A DNA stretch of 6,797 nucleotides. Origin: an uncultured Granulosicoccaceae bacterium (GTDB lineage Bacteria > Pseudomonadota > Gammaproteobacteria > Granulosicoccales > Granulosicoccaceae). The notes under the pieces were generated by a model. The model was not told the DNA's origin. It was given only the letters and a program-made list of their open reading frames with translations, and made no database searches. Both the position numbers and the translations under genes were made by a program. The stretch is taken from NCBI GenBank assembly GCA_937951695.1, contig CALFBL010000017.1, forward strand, positions 1-6,797, in the 5' to 3' direction. Below are positions 1 to 6,623 of the stretch, piece by piece (positions within the stretch are counted from its first letter, which is position 1; the number at the start of each line of letters is the position of its first letter).

Positions 1-1241
1 AACGCGGTGTAGGCCAGAGTGATAGGAAACGCTACCGGTGTGCCGCTCTCGGTGACCACACCGATGACTTCGTCATGGACAGACAAGCGAGGATCTACGT
101 TGCCCACAGGGAAGATCGGTCCATTGGCGTCTCGACCTTCACGGAAATTAAAGTCACGTCCCAGCGCCAGCTCTTCTGCCAGGACGGTGGTTGTGGGATG
201 CTGCTTTTTCCAGGTACCCCAATCGGTTGTCACAACACTGATTTGCTTTAACTCAACGCTTTTCTCCCACAATCGACCGGTTTGGGCCACCCCACGGAAG
301 GTATCAAACACAGAGCGGGTGTTCAGGTCGTACATGACCTTGTTTGAACGAACCAATAAGCCCGACGTTCTGAGTATAGGACGCTCGATACCATCAGGTA
401 CCTCGTCAGTAAAATAGGCTTGAGCTGCCAGACACAGCGTGCAATAAGGTATGCCGATGTCCCGTCCACCTAAAGTGTCGTTCACCATCTCACGCACTTC
501 CATGATTTGCCGCGGATAAGCCCGATATTCCCCGTTTACCTCAACACCAAAGACAATGTCCTCGTCATCAAGCCAATCGGCGTCCTCAGCGGTGGTTAAT
601 TCTGGGTCGTCTGCTGCGGGTATGCAATTACACGGCTCGCGGGTTTTGTCAAAGGGCCGGTCGTCTATCAGTACACCACCCCAGGAAACGTGACGCCAGT
701 CGATGTCCCCAGGCCGAAATATGCCTTCCCAGCCAGGCACACTGGAGGTAAATACGCTGCGCTTGTATTCTAGGTAATTGGGCGGGGCGGGAATGTCCCA
801 GGCAATCAGGTAATCGGTCGTCATGCCCCAGTAATTACTGGTATTGATTTCGATCTTGAGTAGGATTGCCGCAACGGTCGACAATACCCGTCCAAGCTCT
901 GGGCTGGTAAAGCGCATCAAATCTGCAAGGAGCCAGGCCAGACGAGGATCCTCAGATCGACCTATAGTGGCCAAAGCCGTGTTCTGATCACGTCCCCACG
1001 TGTTGGATTCCAGGCTGTTAATAAAGACCTCACGCACCGCTTGCTCAAGATCCGCGTCGAGCTTTTTACCGGTGGGAACAGGAGGTGGAGTGCCAAATTG
1101 ATCCAGCACATATTGAGGTAGCTCTTTATTGTCCTCGCCGGCGGCGTAAACAGCACCACTGGCTATCGCTAGGCAGAGCGTTAAGGTGTGAGACAACATG
1201 AGTCTCAGAATCGGGTGGGATCGTGCGCTTGAATAATTCAT
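1..1241 (-). CDS. Exported DUF3179 domain protein, C-terminus cut by window edge
   Basis: The frame is open from ATG 1241 to the left edge: 413 complete codons with no stop, so the C-terminus lies outside the window. Residues 1-33 look like a Sec signal peptide: basic start (RSHPILR), hydrophobic core, and cleavage probably after AVYA. Residues 65-110 are helical and HEAT-like (inference). From about residue 205 the protein matches the DUF3179 family: DDEDIVFGVEVNGEYRAYP (227-243), then EMVNDTLGG, then YCTLC with Cys266 and Cys269 where the family usually has YCPLC, then VMYDLNTRSVFDTF and a TW..HP segment. The family has no established biochemical function; the CxxC could bind a metal or form a disulfide (inference). 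ATG 1241 is preferred over Met15 (1199) because Met15 would lose the basic n-region; neither has a strong ribosome binding site. It lies 197 bases beyond mtlK, past a hairpin, so it is probably a separate transcription unit. Confidence 0.87.
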   Translation of the reverse strand, partial: MNYSSARSHPILRLMLSHTLTLCLAIASGAVYAAGEDNKELPQYVLDQFGTPPPVPTGKKLDADLEQAVREVFINSLESNTWGRDQNTALATIGRSEDPRLAWLLADLMRFTSPELGRVLSTVAAILLKIEINTSNYWGMTTDYLIAWDIPAPPNYLEYKRSVFTSSVPGWEGIFRPGDIDWRHVSWGGVLIDDRPFDKTREPCNCIPAADDPELTTAEDADWLDDEDIVFGVEVNGEYRAYPRQIMEVREMVNDTLGGRDIGIPYCTLCLAAQAYFTDEVPDGIERPILRTSGLLVRSNKVMYDLNTRSVFDTFRGVAQTGRLWEKSVELKQISVVTTDWGTWKKQHPTTTVLAEELALGRDFNFREGRDANGPIFPVGNVDPRLSVHDEVIGVVTESGTPVAFPITLAYTA

Positions 1242-1395
1242 TGTAGAAGCAAGTACCGAGGACGCGTTATTCTCTATGAGACGCCTCTAAGCGGAAAGAG
1301 TTCTAACGAATAGCTAACAGATCTGGATCAGGTGCCTGCTTGAAAACGCTCACGATCCACAGCTCAGGTGTGAACCCTGTGTCATCCGTGATCAA

Positions 1396-1420
1396 CGGCT
1401 CGGGGCCAAACCCGAGGCCG
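1396..1420 (-). terminator. Hairpin after mtlK, possible terminator
   Basis: CGGCTCGGG (1396-1404) pairs with CCCGAGgCCG (1411-1420) around a six-base loop, with a single bulged G at 1417. This is a GC-rich nine-pair stem starting 18 bases past the mtlK stop, in the gap before the DUF3179 gene. No T-run follows on the minus strand, so it is not a classical intrinsic terminator. It may be a weak terminator or a 3'-end stabilising hairpin. Confidence 0.4.
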
Positions 1421-1438
1421 CGAATCATTGAAAGCCCG

Positions 1439-2947
1439 CTATCGTTTCAGATAATGCTCTACGGCAGCCTCTGATCCGTCGGCCCATATTTTTTCCAGCC
1501 AGAAAGAGAAGCGCTCAACAAACGATTCATTCGTTGCCAGGGTTCCATACAGATTGGGTTGTTTGAGCCAGTGCTCAGGGTTGCCTTTGGCTTTTATAGC
1601 AGCCTCATTCAACGCATCCCAATTGGGGTCATTCGGCTCGATGTCAGAACCGTCTTCCCGCACGCCAAAACACATCCTTGCCCACAAAGCTTCGGTGAGT
1701 GCAAGCCCATCAAATTTTCCGTCTTTCTTCAAGGCCTCGTGAATGGTGGGGAAAATAAAACCCGGGTGGCGTGATGACCCGTCAAACGCAACGCGCCGAA
1801 CGGTGTCAACAATTTCCGGATTCGAGAAACGCTTATCCACCAGATCAACATAGGCTTTGGCGGTCATACCCGGAACCGATTCCACCATCGGAGCAATCTC
1901 GTCGCTCGCCACTTGCATAAAAAACCGGCTGATAGCATCGTTGGCAAGGCACAGATCGATGTGCTTGATGGACAAGAGCTCACCGAGATTTGATACGATT
2001 TGGTGCCCCCCGTTGAGGATACGCAGCTTCATTGTCTCATAGGCGTGTACGTCTTCCGAGAAGGTAACACCGACTCGATCCCAATCCGGCCGGCCGTTGC
2101 AGAAACGATCTTCCAACACCCATTGGCGAAAATTCTCGTGAGTCACGGGAACGGCATCATTGATACCGTGAAATTTCACTAACTCACGTTCTTTGTCGCC
2201 GGTTGCCGGCACAATACAATCGACCATCGCATTAGGAAAGCTACTTTTTTCGTTTATCCAATCCGCCAGATCCGGGTCGGACATGCGCGCCAGAGATACC
2301 ACCGTTTGGCGCAATATATCGCCGTTGCTTTGCAGGTTGTCGCAACTTTGACAAGTAAACGCCGAGGTGCCCTTTTCTCGTCGCAGCCGCAGCGCTTCAA
2401 CGATCGCACCAAACGCGGTTTTGGGTGTTCGAGGGTTTTCGGCATCGTGCTTGATGTCGGGATGTGAGTCATCAAAGGCGTTGGTTGCAGGATCAACAAA
2501 ATAACCCCCTTCCGTAACCGTTAGCGCGGCAATTCGAATCGATTCATCCACCAGCTGCGCAATCAGTGGAGCGTTGGTTTCATCGACTTCCAAAAAACCA
2601 ATCATCGAGCCGACGACTTCTGCGGTCATTCCGTCAGGGTCGAGCTGGATCAGTGTGGTGAGGTAATCCTGTTTTGCCAGCGCGTCTCGCTGTTGTGCAT
2701 CGTTGGCACGAACCCCGGCACCAATGATTGCCCAATCGTGCGCGAGGCCAAGCTCCATCAAGCGATGCAAATACCAGCTTTGGTGAGCCCGATGAAAATT
2801 ACCCAACCCGATATGCACGATGCCAGGTCTCAATTTTGAGCGGTCATATTGGGGTCGGGCGATGCGAGGCGAAAGTTGATCCAATGTCGCGTTTGACAGC
2901 GATACGAGATCCGGTTCAGAAGTGTGGTCCAAAATTAACTCATCCAT
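1439..2947 (-). CDS. mtlK: Long-chain mannitol 2-dehydrogenase family polyol dehydrogenase
   Basis: This 502-residue protein belongs to the long-chain mannitol dehydrogenase family, NAD(P)-dependent cytoplasmic enzymes that oxidise D-mannitol to D-fructose and often accept arabitol or sorbitol. The N-terminal Rossmann part has GIVHIGLGNFHRAHQ (42-56). SCDNLQSNG carries Asn204, and KLRILNGGH carries Lys307, Asn312 and His315, with the same spacing as catalytic Lys295/Asn300/His303 of the Pseudomonas fluorescens enzyme. The length is normal for the family (about 480-500) and the gene looks intact. Its ATG lies inside the end of the upstream dehydrogenase gene (13-base overlap), and GGTGGG just before the start can serve as ribosome binding site, so translational coupling is likely. 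Placement after smoK- and smoS-like genes matches Rhodobacter smoK-smoS-mtlK. The exact substrate (mannitol, arabitol or other) cannot be read from the sequence. Confidence 0.94.
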   Translation of the reverse strand: MDELILDHTSEPDLVSLSNATLDQLSPRIARPQYDRSKLRPGIVHIGLGNFHRAHQSWYLHRLMELGLAHDWAIIGAGVRANDAQQRDALAKQDYLTTLIQLDPDGMTAEVVGSMIGFLEVDETNAPLIAQLVDESIRIAALTVTEGGYFVDPATNAFDDSHPDIKHDAENPRTPKTAFGAIVEALRLRREKGTSAFTCQSCDNLQSNGDILRQTVVSLARMSDPDLADWINEKSSFPNAMVDCIVPATGDKERELVKFHGINDAVPVTHENFRQWVLEDRFCNGRPDWDRVGVTFSEDVHAYETMKLRILNGGHQIVSNLGELLSIKHIDLCLANDAISRFFMQVASDEIAPMVESVPGMTAKAYVDLVDKRFSNPEIVDTVRRVAFDGSSRHPGFIFPTIHEALKKDGKFDGLALTEALWARMCFGVREDGSDIEPNDPNWDALNEAAIKAKGNPEHWLKQPNLYGTLATNESFVERFSFWLEKIWADGSEAAVEHYLKR

Positions 2948-3708
2948 TGCCCACCGTCGACGTTGTAGGTCTGTGCGACAACGTAGTTGGCTTCGTCAGT
3001 TGCAAGAAAAACAGCCATTCCTGTAAGATCGTCTGCCGTACCCATTCGACCGTATGGGACCAAAGCACCCACCTCGGCCTTTTTTTGACCTGGCTGTTTG
3101 TTTTCCAGGCGTGCAAAGTGTCCGTCCACACCATCCCAATGCTCACCATCAACAACGCCCGGCGATATGGCGTTCACGTTAATTCGGTGTTTGATTAAAT
3201 CTAAGCCGGCCGACTGCGTAAGACTGATCACAGCTGCCTTGGTGGCACAGTATACCGCCACCATTGGCTCACCACGACGCCCCGCCTGGCTTGCCATATT
3301 AATAATCTTTCCACCCTGACCACGCTCAATCATGTGTTTGGCCACCGCCTGCATGGTAAACAACACGCCACCCACGTTAACCGCAAAAACCGAGTCAAAA
3401 TCGTCTCGGTCAATGTCGACGATGGACGCTGCGGTGAATAAAGCCGCGTTGTTGATCAGGATGTCGATGCCTCCCAGCGTATCAACCGCAGCCACGACGC
3501 CGTGCTCAATGCTGGTCGGGTCGGTGACATCGAATCGAATCGCATGGCACGAATCGCCCAGCTCGCTGGCCGAACGGGTGGCTCGGTCGAAATCGATGTC
3601 CGCAATCGCCACCGCGGCGCCTTCATCGATGTACGCGCGGGCAAACGAAAAGCCGATACCGCGCGCTGCACCTGTTATCAGCGCCGTTTTACCGGCGAGA
3701 CGGCCCAT
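2935..3708 (-). CDS. smoS: Short-chain sorbitol (L-iditol 2-) dehydrogenase, SmoS-like
   Basis: This is a classical short-chain dehydrogenase/reductase that I recognise as close to Rhodobacter sphaeroides sorbitol dehydrogenase SmoS, which oxidises D-sorbitol to D-fructose with NAD. From ATG 3708 it has 257 residues: cofactor motif TGAARGIG (12-19), Asp37 after the second strand (NAD preference), NNAA (86-89), Asn111, Ser140 in NMASQAGRRG, and YCATK with Tyr153 and Lys157. The near-C-terminal stretch PGVVDGEHWDGVD and the ending YNVDGGQWMS are typical of the SmoS group. An upstream in-frame ATG at 3747 would add 13 residues and overlap smoK by 26 bases. I prefer 3708 because the family starts at this point (MRLDGKTALITG-like) and the catalytic numbering then matches. 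Neither start has a strong ribosome binding site. The gap to smoK is 13 bases; the 3' end overlaps mtlK. Confidence 0.94.
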   Translation of the reverse strand: MGRLAGKTALITGAARGIGFSFARAYIDEGAAVAIADIDFDRATRSASELGDSCHAIRFDVTDPTSIEHGVVAAVDTLGGIDILINNAALFTAASIVDIDRDDFDSVFAVNVGGVLFTMQAVAKHMIERGQGGKIINMASQAGRRGEPMVAVYCATKAAVISLTQSAGLDLIKHRINVNAISPGVVDGEHWDGVDGHFARLENKQPGQKKAEVGALVPYGRMGTADDLTGMAVFLATDEANYVVAQTYNVDGGQWMS

Positions 3709-3721
3709 CTTCTGATCAAGC

Positions 3722-4726
3722 CTAGCCGATGCGTTCTCCACGTTCATCGAAACGATGCAGATAAGCTGGATCGACCGACAAAAATACTTTCTCGCCGGGC
3801 TTTAATTCCAGATCACCGTGCGCTCTTATCATTAGTGGGTCTTCAAACTTTTCACAATGAACGCGGAAAAAAGTATCCGACCCTAAATGTTCTGAGACCC
3901 CAATTTCACCGGCCCAGTCGCCTGTCTGGGTAGAGATGGATAAATGCTCTGGCCTCACACCGATCGTGTGGGCGTGACGATGTTGCGCTTCAGGCCCTGA
4001 CAATAAGTTCATTTTTGGGGAGCCAATAAACCCGGCAACAAACAGGTTTTTCGGGATCTTGTATAACTCCAACGGGGAACCCACTTGCTCGATCATCCCA
4101 GCTCTGAGTACAACAATCTTATCCGCCATGGTCATCGCTTCAACCTGATCGTGTGTCACGTACACCATCGTGGTGGCAAGGCGCAGGTGCAGTTCGGACA
4201 GTTCCAGACGCATGCCCACACGCAGTGCTGCATCAAGATTCGATAAGGGTTCGTCAAACAGAAATGCATCGGGTTCGCGAACGATCGCACGCCCGATGGC
4301 GACTCGCTGCCGCTGCCCACCCGACAACTGGGCTGGCTTGCGATCGAGGTAATCGTTCAGATTCAATATGCCGGCAACCCCTTCGACGCGCTTATCGATC
4401 TCTGCTTTGTCCATTTTGGCCATAATCAGTGGGAAAGCGATGTTTTTCTTCACCGTCATGTGCGGGTAGAGCGCGTACGATTGAAATACCATGGCCAGGC
4501 CGCGCTTTGCCGGCGACACATCAGTGGCGTCTTTGCCATCGATTTTCAGCACGCCGCTGGTGGTCTCCTCAAGGCCGGCAATCAACCGCAGAAGCGTCGA
4601 CTTACCGCACCCGGAAGGCCCAACAAAAACGGTAAATTCGCCGTCCTCAATGGTCAGATCAAGCGGTGGAATGACCTCCACATTGCCGAACGTTTTTGAT
4701 ACTTTCTCGAGAGCGATACTTCCCAT
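3722..4726 (-). CDS. smoK: Polyol/sugar ABC transporter ATP-binding protein (MalK/UgpC/SmoK type)
   Basis: This 334-residue ATPase belongs to the MalK/UgpC group that powers CUT1-type importers of sugars, polyols and glycerol phosphate. All nucleotide-binding elements are present: Walker A GPSGCGKST (36-44), Q-loop Gln82 in VFQSYALYPHMTV, signature LSGGQRQRVA (134-143), Walker B AFLFDE (154-159), D-loop SNLD (162-165) and switch His192 in VTHDQVEAMTMAD. The region from about residue 235 on, including IGVRPEHLSI and a final LSVDPAYLHRFD, is the usual regulatory OB/TOBE domain, so the protein is complete. ATG 4726 has a good ribosome binding site. It is the first gene of the cluster with smoS and mtlK, and that context argues for polyol import. 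Unusually, no binding-protein or permease gene lies upstream. ATPases of this group can serve more than one importer, so the partner may be encoded elsewhere (inference). Confidence 0.94.
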   Translation of the reverse strand: MGSIALEKVSKTFGNVEVIPPLDLTIEDGEFTVFVGPSGCGKSTLLRLIAGLEETTSGVLKIDGKDATDVSPAKRGLAMVFQSYALYPHMTVKKNIAFPLIMAKMDKAEIDKRVEGVAGILNLNDYLDRKPAQLSGGQRQRVAIGRAIVREPDAFLFDEPLSNLDAALRVGMRLELSELHLRLATTMVYVTHDQVEAMTMADKIVVLRAGMIEQVGSPLELYKIPKNLFVAGFIGSPKMNLLSGPEAQHRHAHTIGVRPEHLSISTQTGDWAGEIGVSEHLGSDTFFRVHCEKFEDPLMIRAHGDLELKPGEKVFLSVDPAYLHRFDERGERIG

Positions 4727-4734
4727 TAATCTGA

Positions 4735-4739
4735 CCCTT
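4735..4739 (-). promoter_or_regulatory. Ribosome binding site of smoK
   Basis: AAGGG on the minus strand lies eight bases before ATG 4726. This is the clearest Shine-Dalgarno site in the polyol cluster and fixes the smoK start. Confidence 0.65.
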
Positions 4740-4855
4740 ATTTAACATTGCACCGAAACGCCGCAAACCGGCTTAAAAAAGCGCGCCCCTCCGAATGCAC
4801 ACCACCATACCACTCGCCTACGGCGCAAGCCTGTAGCTTGGCTGAGCTTGGTCCA

Positions 4856-4868
4856 AACTGTGACAGTT
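4856..4868. promoter_or_regulatory. Pseudo-palindrome AACTG-TGA-CAGTT, possible operator
   Basis: AACTGTGACAGTT is a perfect inverted repeat (six-base arms, one central base) about 130 bases upstream of the smoK start. A copy with one base changed lies upstream of speB at 6743-6755. The size fits a dimeric regulator site, but no regulator gene is in the window. It could also be a small RNA hairpin in the smoK leader. Confidence 0.35.
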
Positions 4869-5009
4869 CCGCGCTTCTGAAGGTACTGGGTGAGTGCCTA
4901 ACGGGCTCCCCGCAAGACGCAAAGTGTGGGCGTCGTTTGCCACGGATGTAGGGCCTAAGAGGGTGATCGAATGGTGATGCCGATAAGTAAGCGTATGTAA
5001 TTGTTCAAG

Positions 5010-5036
5010 ATTATTAAATTACACCACGATAGTCAA
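5010..5036 (-). promoter_or_regulatory. Weak candidate promoter for the smoK cluster
   Basis: On the minus strand TTGACT (5031-5036) is followed after 15 bases by AATAAT (5010-5015), in the only AT-rich patch upstream of smoK. The hexamers are good but the spacer is short; TAATCT at 17 bases is an alternative but poor -10. It would give a leader of roughly 275 bases containing the 4856-4868 inverted repeat. Confidence 0.3.
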
Positions 5037-5157
5037 CTGGAAATCACGCTCCAAACACCCCCAAATGCTATGCAGACGCACGATAGGAGGCTCGATAGTC
5101 CCAAACCACGGATTTGCAGCGGTATAGGGGGTGAATGAGGTAGACGGCGGCAGAGAA

Positions 5158-5178
5158 CTGTCGCACGAGGAGCGACAG
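5158..5178. repeat. Hairpin at the left end of the heptamer array
   Basis: CTGTCGC (5158-5164) and GCGACAG (5172-5178) form a perfect seven-base-pair stem around ACGAGGA. The right arm runs three bases into the first array unit. GCGACAG is also the junction between consecutive CAGGCGA units, so the left arm is complementary to several places inside the array. Confidence 0.6.
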
Positions 5179-5336
5179 GCAACCGGCAACAGGCAACAGG
5201 CAACAGGCAACAGGCAACAGGCAACCGGCAACCGGCAACCGGCAACCGGCAACCGGCAACCGGCGACAGGCGACAGGCGACAGGCGACAGGCGACAGGCA
5301 ACAGGCGACAGGCAACAGGCAACAGGCGACAGGCAA
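5176..5336. repeat. Heptanucleotide tandem repeat, 23 units of CMGGCRA
   Basis: The stretch is exactly 161 bases, 23 heptamers with no insertion or deletion. Only two positions vary. Calling CAGGCAA A, CCGGCAA B, CAGGCGA C and CCGGCGA D, the order is A B A A A A A B B B B B D C C C C A C A A C A: ten A, six B, six C and one D. Variants sit in blocks, and the single D lies exactly at the B-to-C border, as expected from block expansion by slippage or unequal recombination. Because seven is not a multiple of three and no phase contains a stop, all six frames stay open with seven-residue periodicity; this is not evidence of coding. Similar heptamer arrays are known from cyanobacteria (STRR repeats) and other bacteria. 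The function is unknown; copy number is probably variable between strains. Confidence 0.95.
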
Positions 5337-5450
5337 CAAAGGGTTGTATGGGCTCAAACTGGCTTTTAAAATGATTGCGAACCGCCTCTCACTGCCATTT
5401 CCGTTCGCGAGCTGAGCGTGCCATTCAGATGGCTTTATCAGGCAATCCCT

Positions 5451-5462
5451 CCCCCGCGGGGG
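5451..5462. repeat. GC-only perfect palindrome
   Basis: CCCCCGCGGGGG is a perfect 12-base palindrome about 125 bases beyond the speB stop. It could form a stem at the end of a read-through transcript, but there is no flanking T-run on either side to make it an intrinsic terminator. Confidence 0.5.
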
Positions 5463-5563
5463 TGTGAGCAGTTACTCTATTTCGTTGAATTCAGCTTTAC
5501 AGGCTGTATCCCCGATTGAGAGAAATTCGCAACAGGAATTTAGAGTGCGCAAGAATCGGGTGG

Positions 5564-5579
5564 CTTCATGGACATGAAG
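5564..5579 (-). terminator. Inverted repeat just after speB, possible 3'-end hairpin
   Basis: CTTCATG-GA-CATGAAG gives two perfect seven-base arms separated by two bases, starting seven bases past the speB stop codon. The position suits a 3'-end or attenuating hairpin, but the stem is only moderately GC-rich, the two-base loop is strained and no T-run follows. A protein-binding palindrome is equally possible. Confidence 0.35.
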
Positions 5580-5586
5580 GCTCAAG

Positions 5587-6516
5587 TCACTTATTGGCTG
5601 CAATCACATAGAGATACTCTAACGCCACCGTTGCTGCAGCCAGTGAGGTAATCTCGGCGTGATCATAAGCGGGAGCTACTTCGACAAGATCCATTCCAAT
5701 CAAGTTTATGCCGACCATACCGCGGATCATTTTAAGGGCACAATCGATGCTCACGCCTGCAACAACCGGCGTGCCAGTACCCGGTGCATAGGCAGGGTCA
5801 AGACCATCGATATCAAAACTCAAATACGCTTTCTGATCCCCGACACGCTGGCGAATGTGTTCGAGGACCTTGTGTGGCCCGTTATCGTTCACCCAGGCAG
5901 CATCCAATACTTCGAAGGGGTGATTGTCAACTTCATAGGTTGTGCGAATGCCAATTTGTATGCTGCGTTCGCAATCTACAAGGCCCTCTTCGACTGCATG
6001 ATAAAAAACGGTGCCGTGGTCATAGAGACTTCCACCCGAATAATTGTCGGTATGAGCATCAAAATGAATCAGAGCCACTGGGCCATGCATGGCGGCATGG
6101 GCACGCAGCAGTGGCAGGGTAATAAAATGGTCACCGCCAAAGGTCAGCATGTTTTTACCAGCCTTCACTATGCGCAGAGCATGGGCCTCCAGATTGTCCA
6201 CCAACGTCTGGGGTTCACCATGCTTAAAATCGAGGTCTCCCATATCCTCAGCTTGCAATCGATCAGCGAGGCAAAAATCCCAAGGCCAGCGCATTCCCTC
6301 CCACATAAGATTAGCGGACGCCTGGCGGATACCTTGTGGCCCGAACCGCGCGCCAGAACGCCCGCTTGTGGCGAGATCGAAGGGTACTCCGCTTATAACT
6401 ACATCGGTCTCGCTATCTTCCAGTTGCGTGACGCGAGGCAATCGCAAAAAACTCGAAATAGTGATGTAAAGCGGAAGATCAGAATCGGCTGTTTTGTTAC
6501 TGGGTGCAGCATCCAT
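5587..6516 (-). CDS. speB: Agmatinase (agmatine ureohydrolase)
   Basis: Cytoplasmic, manganese-dependent ureohydrolase converting agmatine to putrescine and urea, a polyamine-synthesis step that follows arginine decarboxylation. The protein reads closely like Escherichia coli SpeB: FLRLP (23-27), GVPFDLATSGRSGARFGP (43-60), FGGDHF (126-131), HFDAHTD (151-157), QIGIRT (187-192), SFDIDGLDPAYAPGTGTP (233-250) and a MDLVEVAPAYD segment. The six metal ligands are present: His130, Asp153, His155, Asp157, Asp235, Asp237. From ATG 6516 it has 309 residues against 306 in E. coli. The frame can be extended to a TTG at 6582, but that would begin only a few bases after the predicted transcription start, whereas ATG 6516 has a ribosome binding site. 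The gene stands alone: no arginine decarboxylase is in the window, and the next minus-strand gene starts 860 bases away. Confidence 0.96.
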   Translation of the reverse strand: MDAAPSNKTADSDLPLYITISSFLRLPRVTQLEDSETDVVISGVPFDLATSGRSGARFGPQGIRQASANLMWEGMRWPWDFCLADRLQAEDMGDLDFKHGEPQTLVDNLEAHALRIVKAGKNMLTFGGDHFITLPLLRAHAAMHGPVALIHFDAHTDNYSGGSLYDHGTVFYHAVEEGLVDCERSIQIGIRTTYEVDNHPFEVLDAAWVNDNGPHKVLEHIRQRVGDQKAYLSFDIDGLDPAYAPGTGTPVVAGVSIDCALKMIRGMVGINLIGMDLVEVAPAYDHAEITSLAAATVALEYLYVIAANK

Positions 6517-6521
6517 TAAGT

Positions 6522-6526
6522 TTTCC
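6522..6526 (-). promoter_or_regulatory. Ribosome binding site deciding the speB start
   Basis: GGAAA on the minus strand, with the GGA seven bases before ATG 6516, supports this start over the in-frame TTG at 6582, which has no useful site and almost no leader. Confidence 0.55.
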
Positions 6527-6594
6527 GAAAGCCTGTCATTTTTGATCGAAACGGAGAGAGGAGTGTACGCAAAGGCATACAATTAAAGGAACGC

Positions 6595-6623
6595 ATAATA
6601 TGATCGATCAATTCATGTATCAA
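6595..6623 (-). promoter_or_regulatory. Sigma70-type promoter of speB with repeat-rich spacer
   Basis: On the minus strand TTGATA (6618-6623) and TATTAT (6595-6600) are separated by exactly 17 bases. Both hexamers are near consensus. Transcription would begin near 6588, giving a leader of about 70 bases before ATG 6516. The spacer contains the perfect palindrome TGATCGATCA (6601-6610). Two near-identical direct repeats, ATCAATCAAT (6619-6628) and ATCGATCAAT (6603-6612) as read on the plus strand, lie 16 bases apart over the -35 and spacer, so a bound regulator could block polymerase (inference). Confidence 0.7.

Larger units (their letters stand above)
4727..5586. other. Long gene-free region between smoK and speB
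   Basis: About 860 bases without a recognisable gene on either strand. Contents, left to right: smoK ribosome binding site; short inverted repeat CAAGC-ctgta-GCTTG (4826-4840), followed by a second AGCTTGG copy; pseudo-palindrome at 4856-4868; AT-rich patch with a weak candidate promoter (about 5010-5036); hairpin at 5158-5178; heptamer array 5176-5336; GC palindrome 5451-5462; inverted repeat 5564-5579 next to the speB stop. No transposase remnant and no fragment of a sugar-binding or permease gene could be read. Apparent open frames across the array come from its lack of stop codons. Confidence 0.75.

Noticed and set aside
19..417. 132-residue plus-strand open frame at the left edge
   Set aside because: It is antisense to the DUF3179 coding frame, which has recognisable family motifs throughout.
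962..1159. 65-residue minus-strand frame
   Set aside because: It lies in a different frame from the DUF3179 gene, inside its coding sequence, and has no family resemblance.
2728..3198. 156-residue plus-strand open frame across the smoS-mtlK junction
   Set aside because: Both genes beneath it are convincingly coding on the other strand; this is a shadow.
4826..4849. CAAGC-ctgta-GCTTG plus a second AGCTTGG as a possible REP-type element
   Set aside because: Only a five-base stem and no second copy in the window; too weak to call a repeat family.
4748..4951. 67-residue plus-strand open frame in the intergenic region
   Set aside because: No good ribosome binding site and no recognisable motif; its length is within chance expectation.
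5176..5336. CRISPR array
   Set aside because: The units are contiguous heptamers with no spacers, and no cas genes are present.
5131..5415. Open frame on the plus strand across the heptamer array, with seven-residue TGNRQQA-like repeats (and matching minus-strand frames over 5019-5357)
   Set aside because: The heptamer contains no stop in any phase, so every frame is open by necessity. There is no conserved start context or non-repeat domain.
1207..5562. AGAATCGGGTGG present near both 1207 and 5552
   Set aside because: A shared 12-mer is expected about once by chance in a window of this size, and the flanks do not match.
5659..6519. 286-residue plus-strand open frame antisense to speB
   Set aside because: It is the shadow of a clearly conserved agmatinase; its translation resembles no family.
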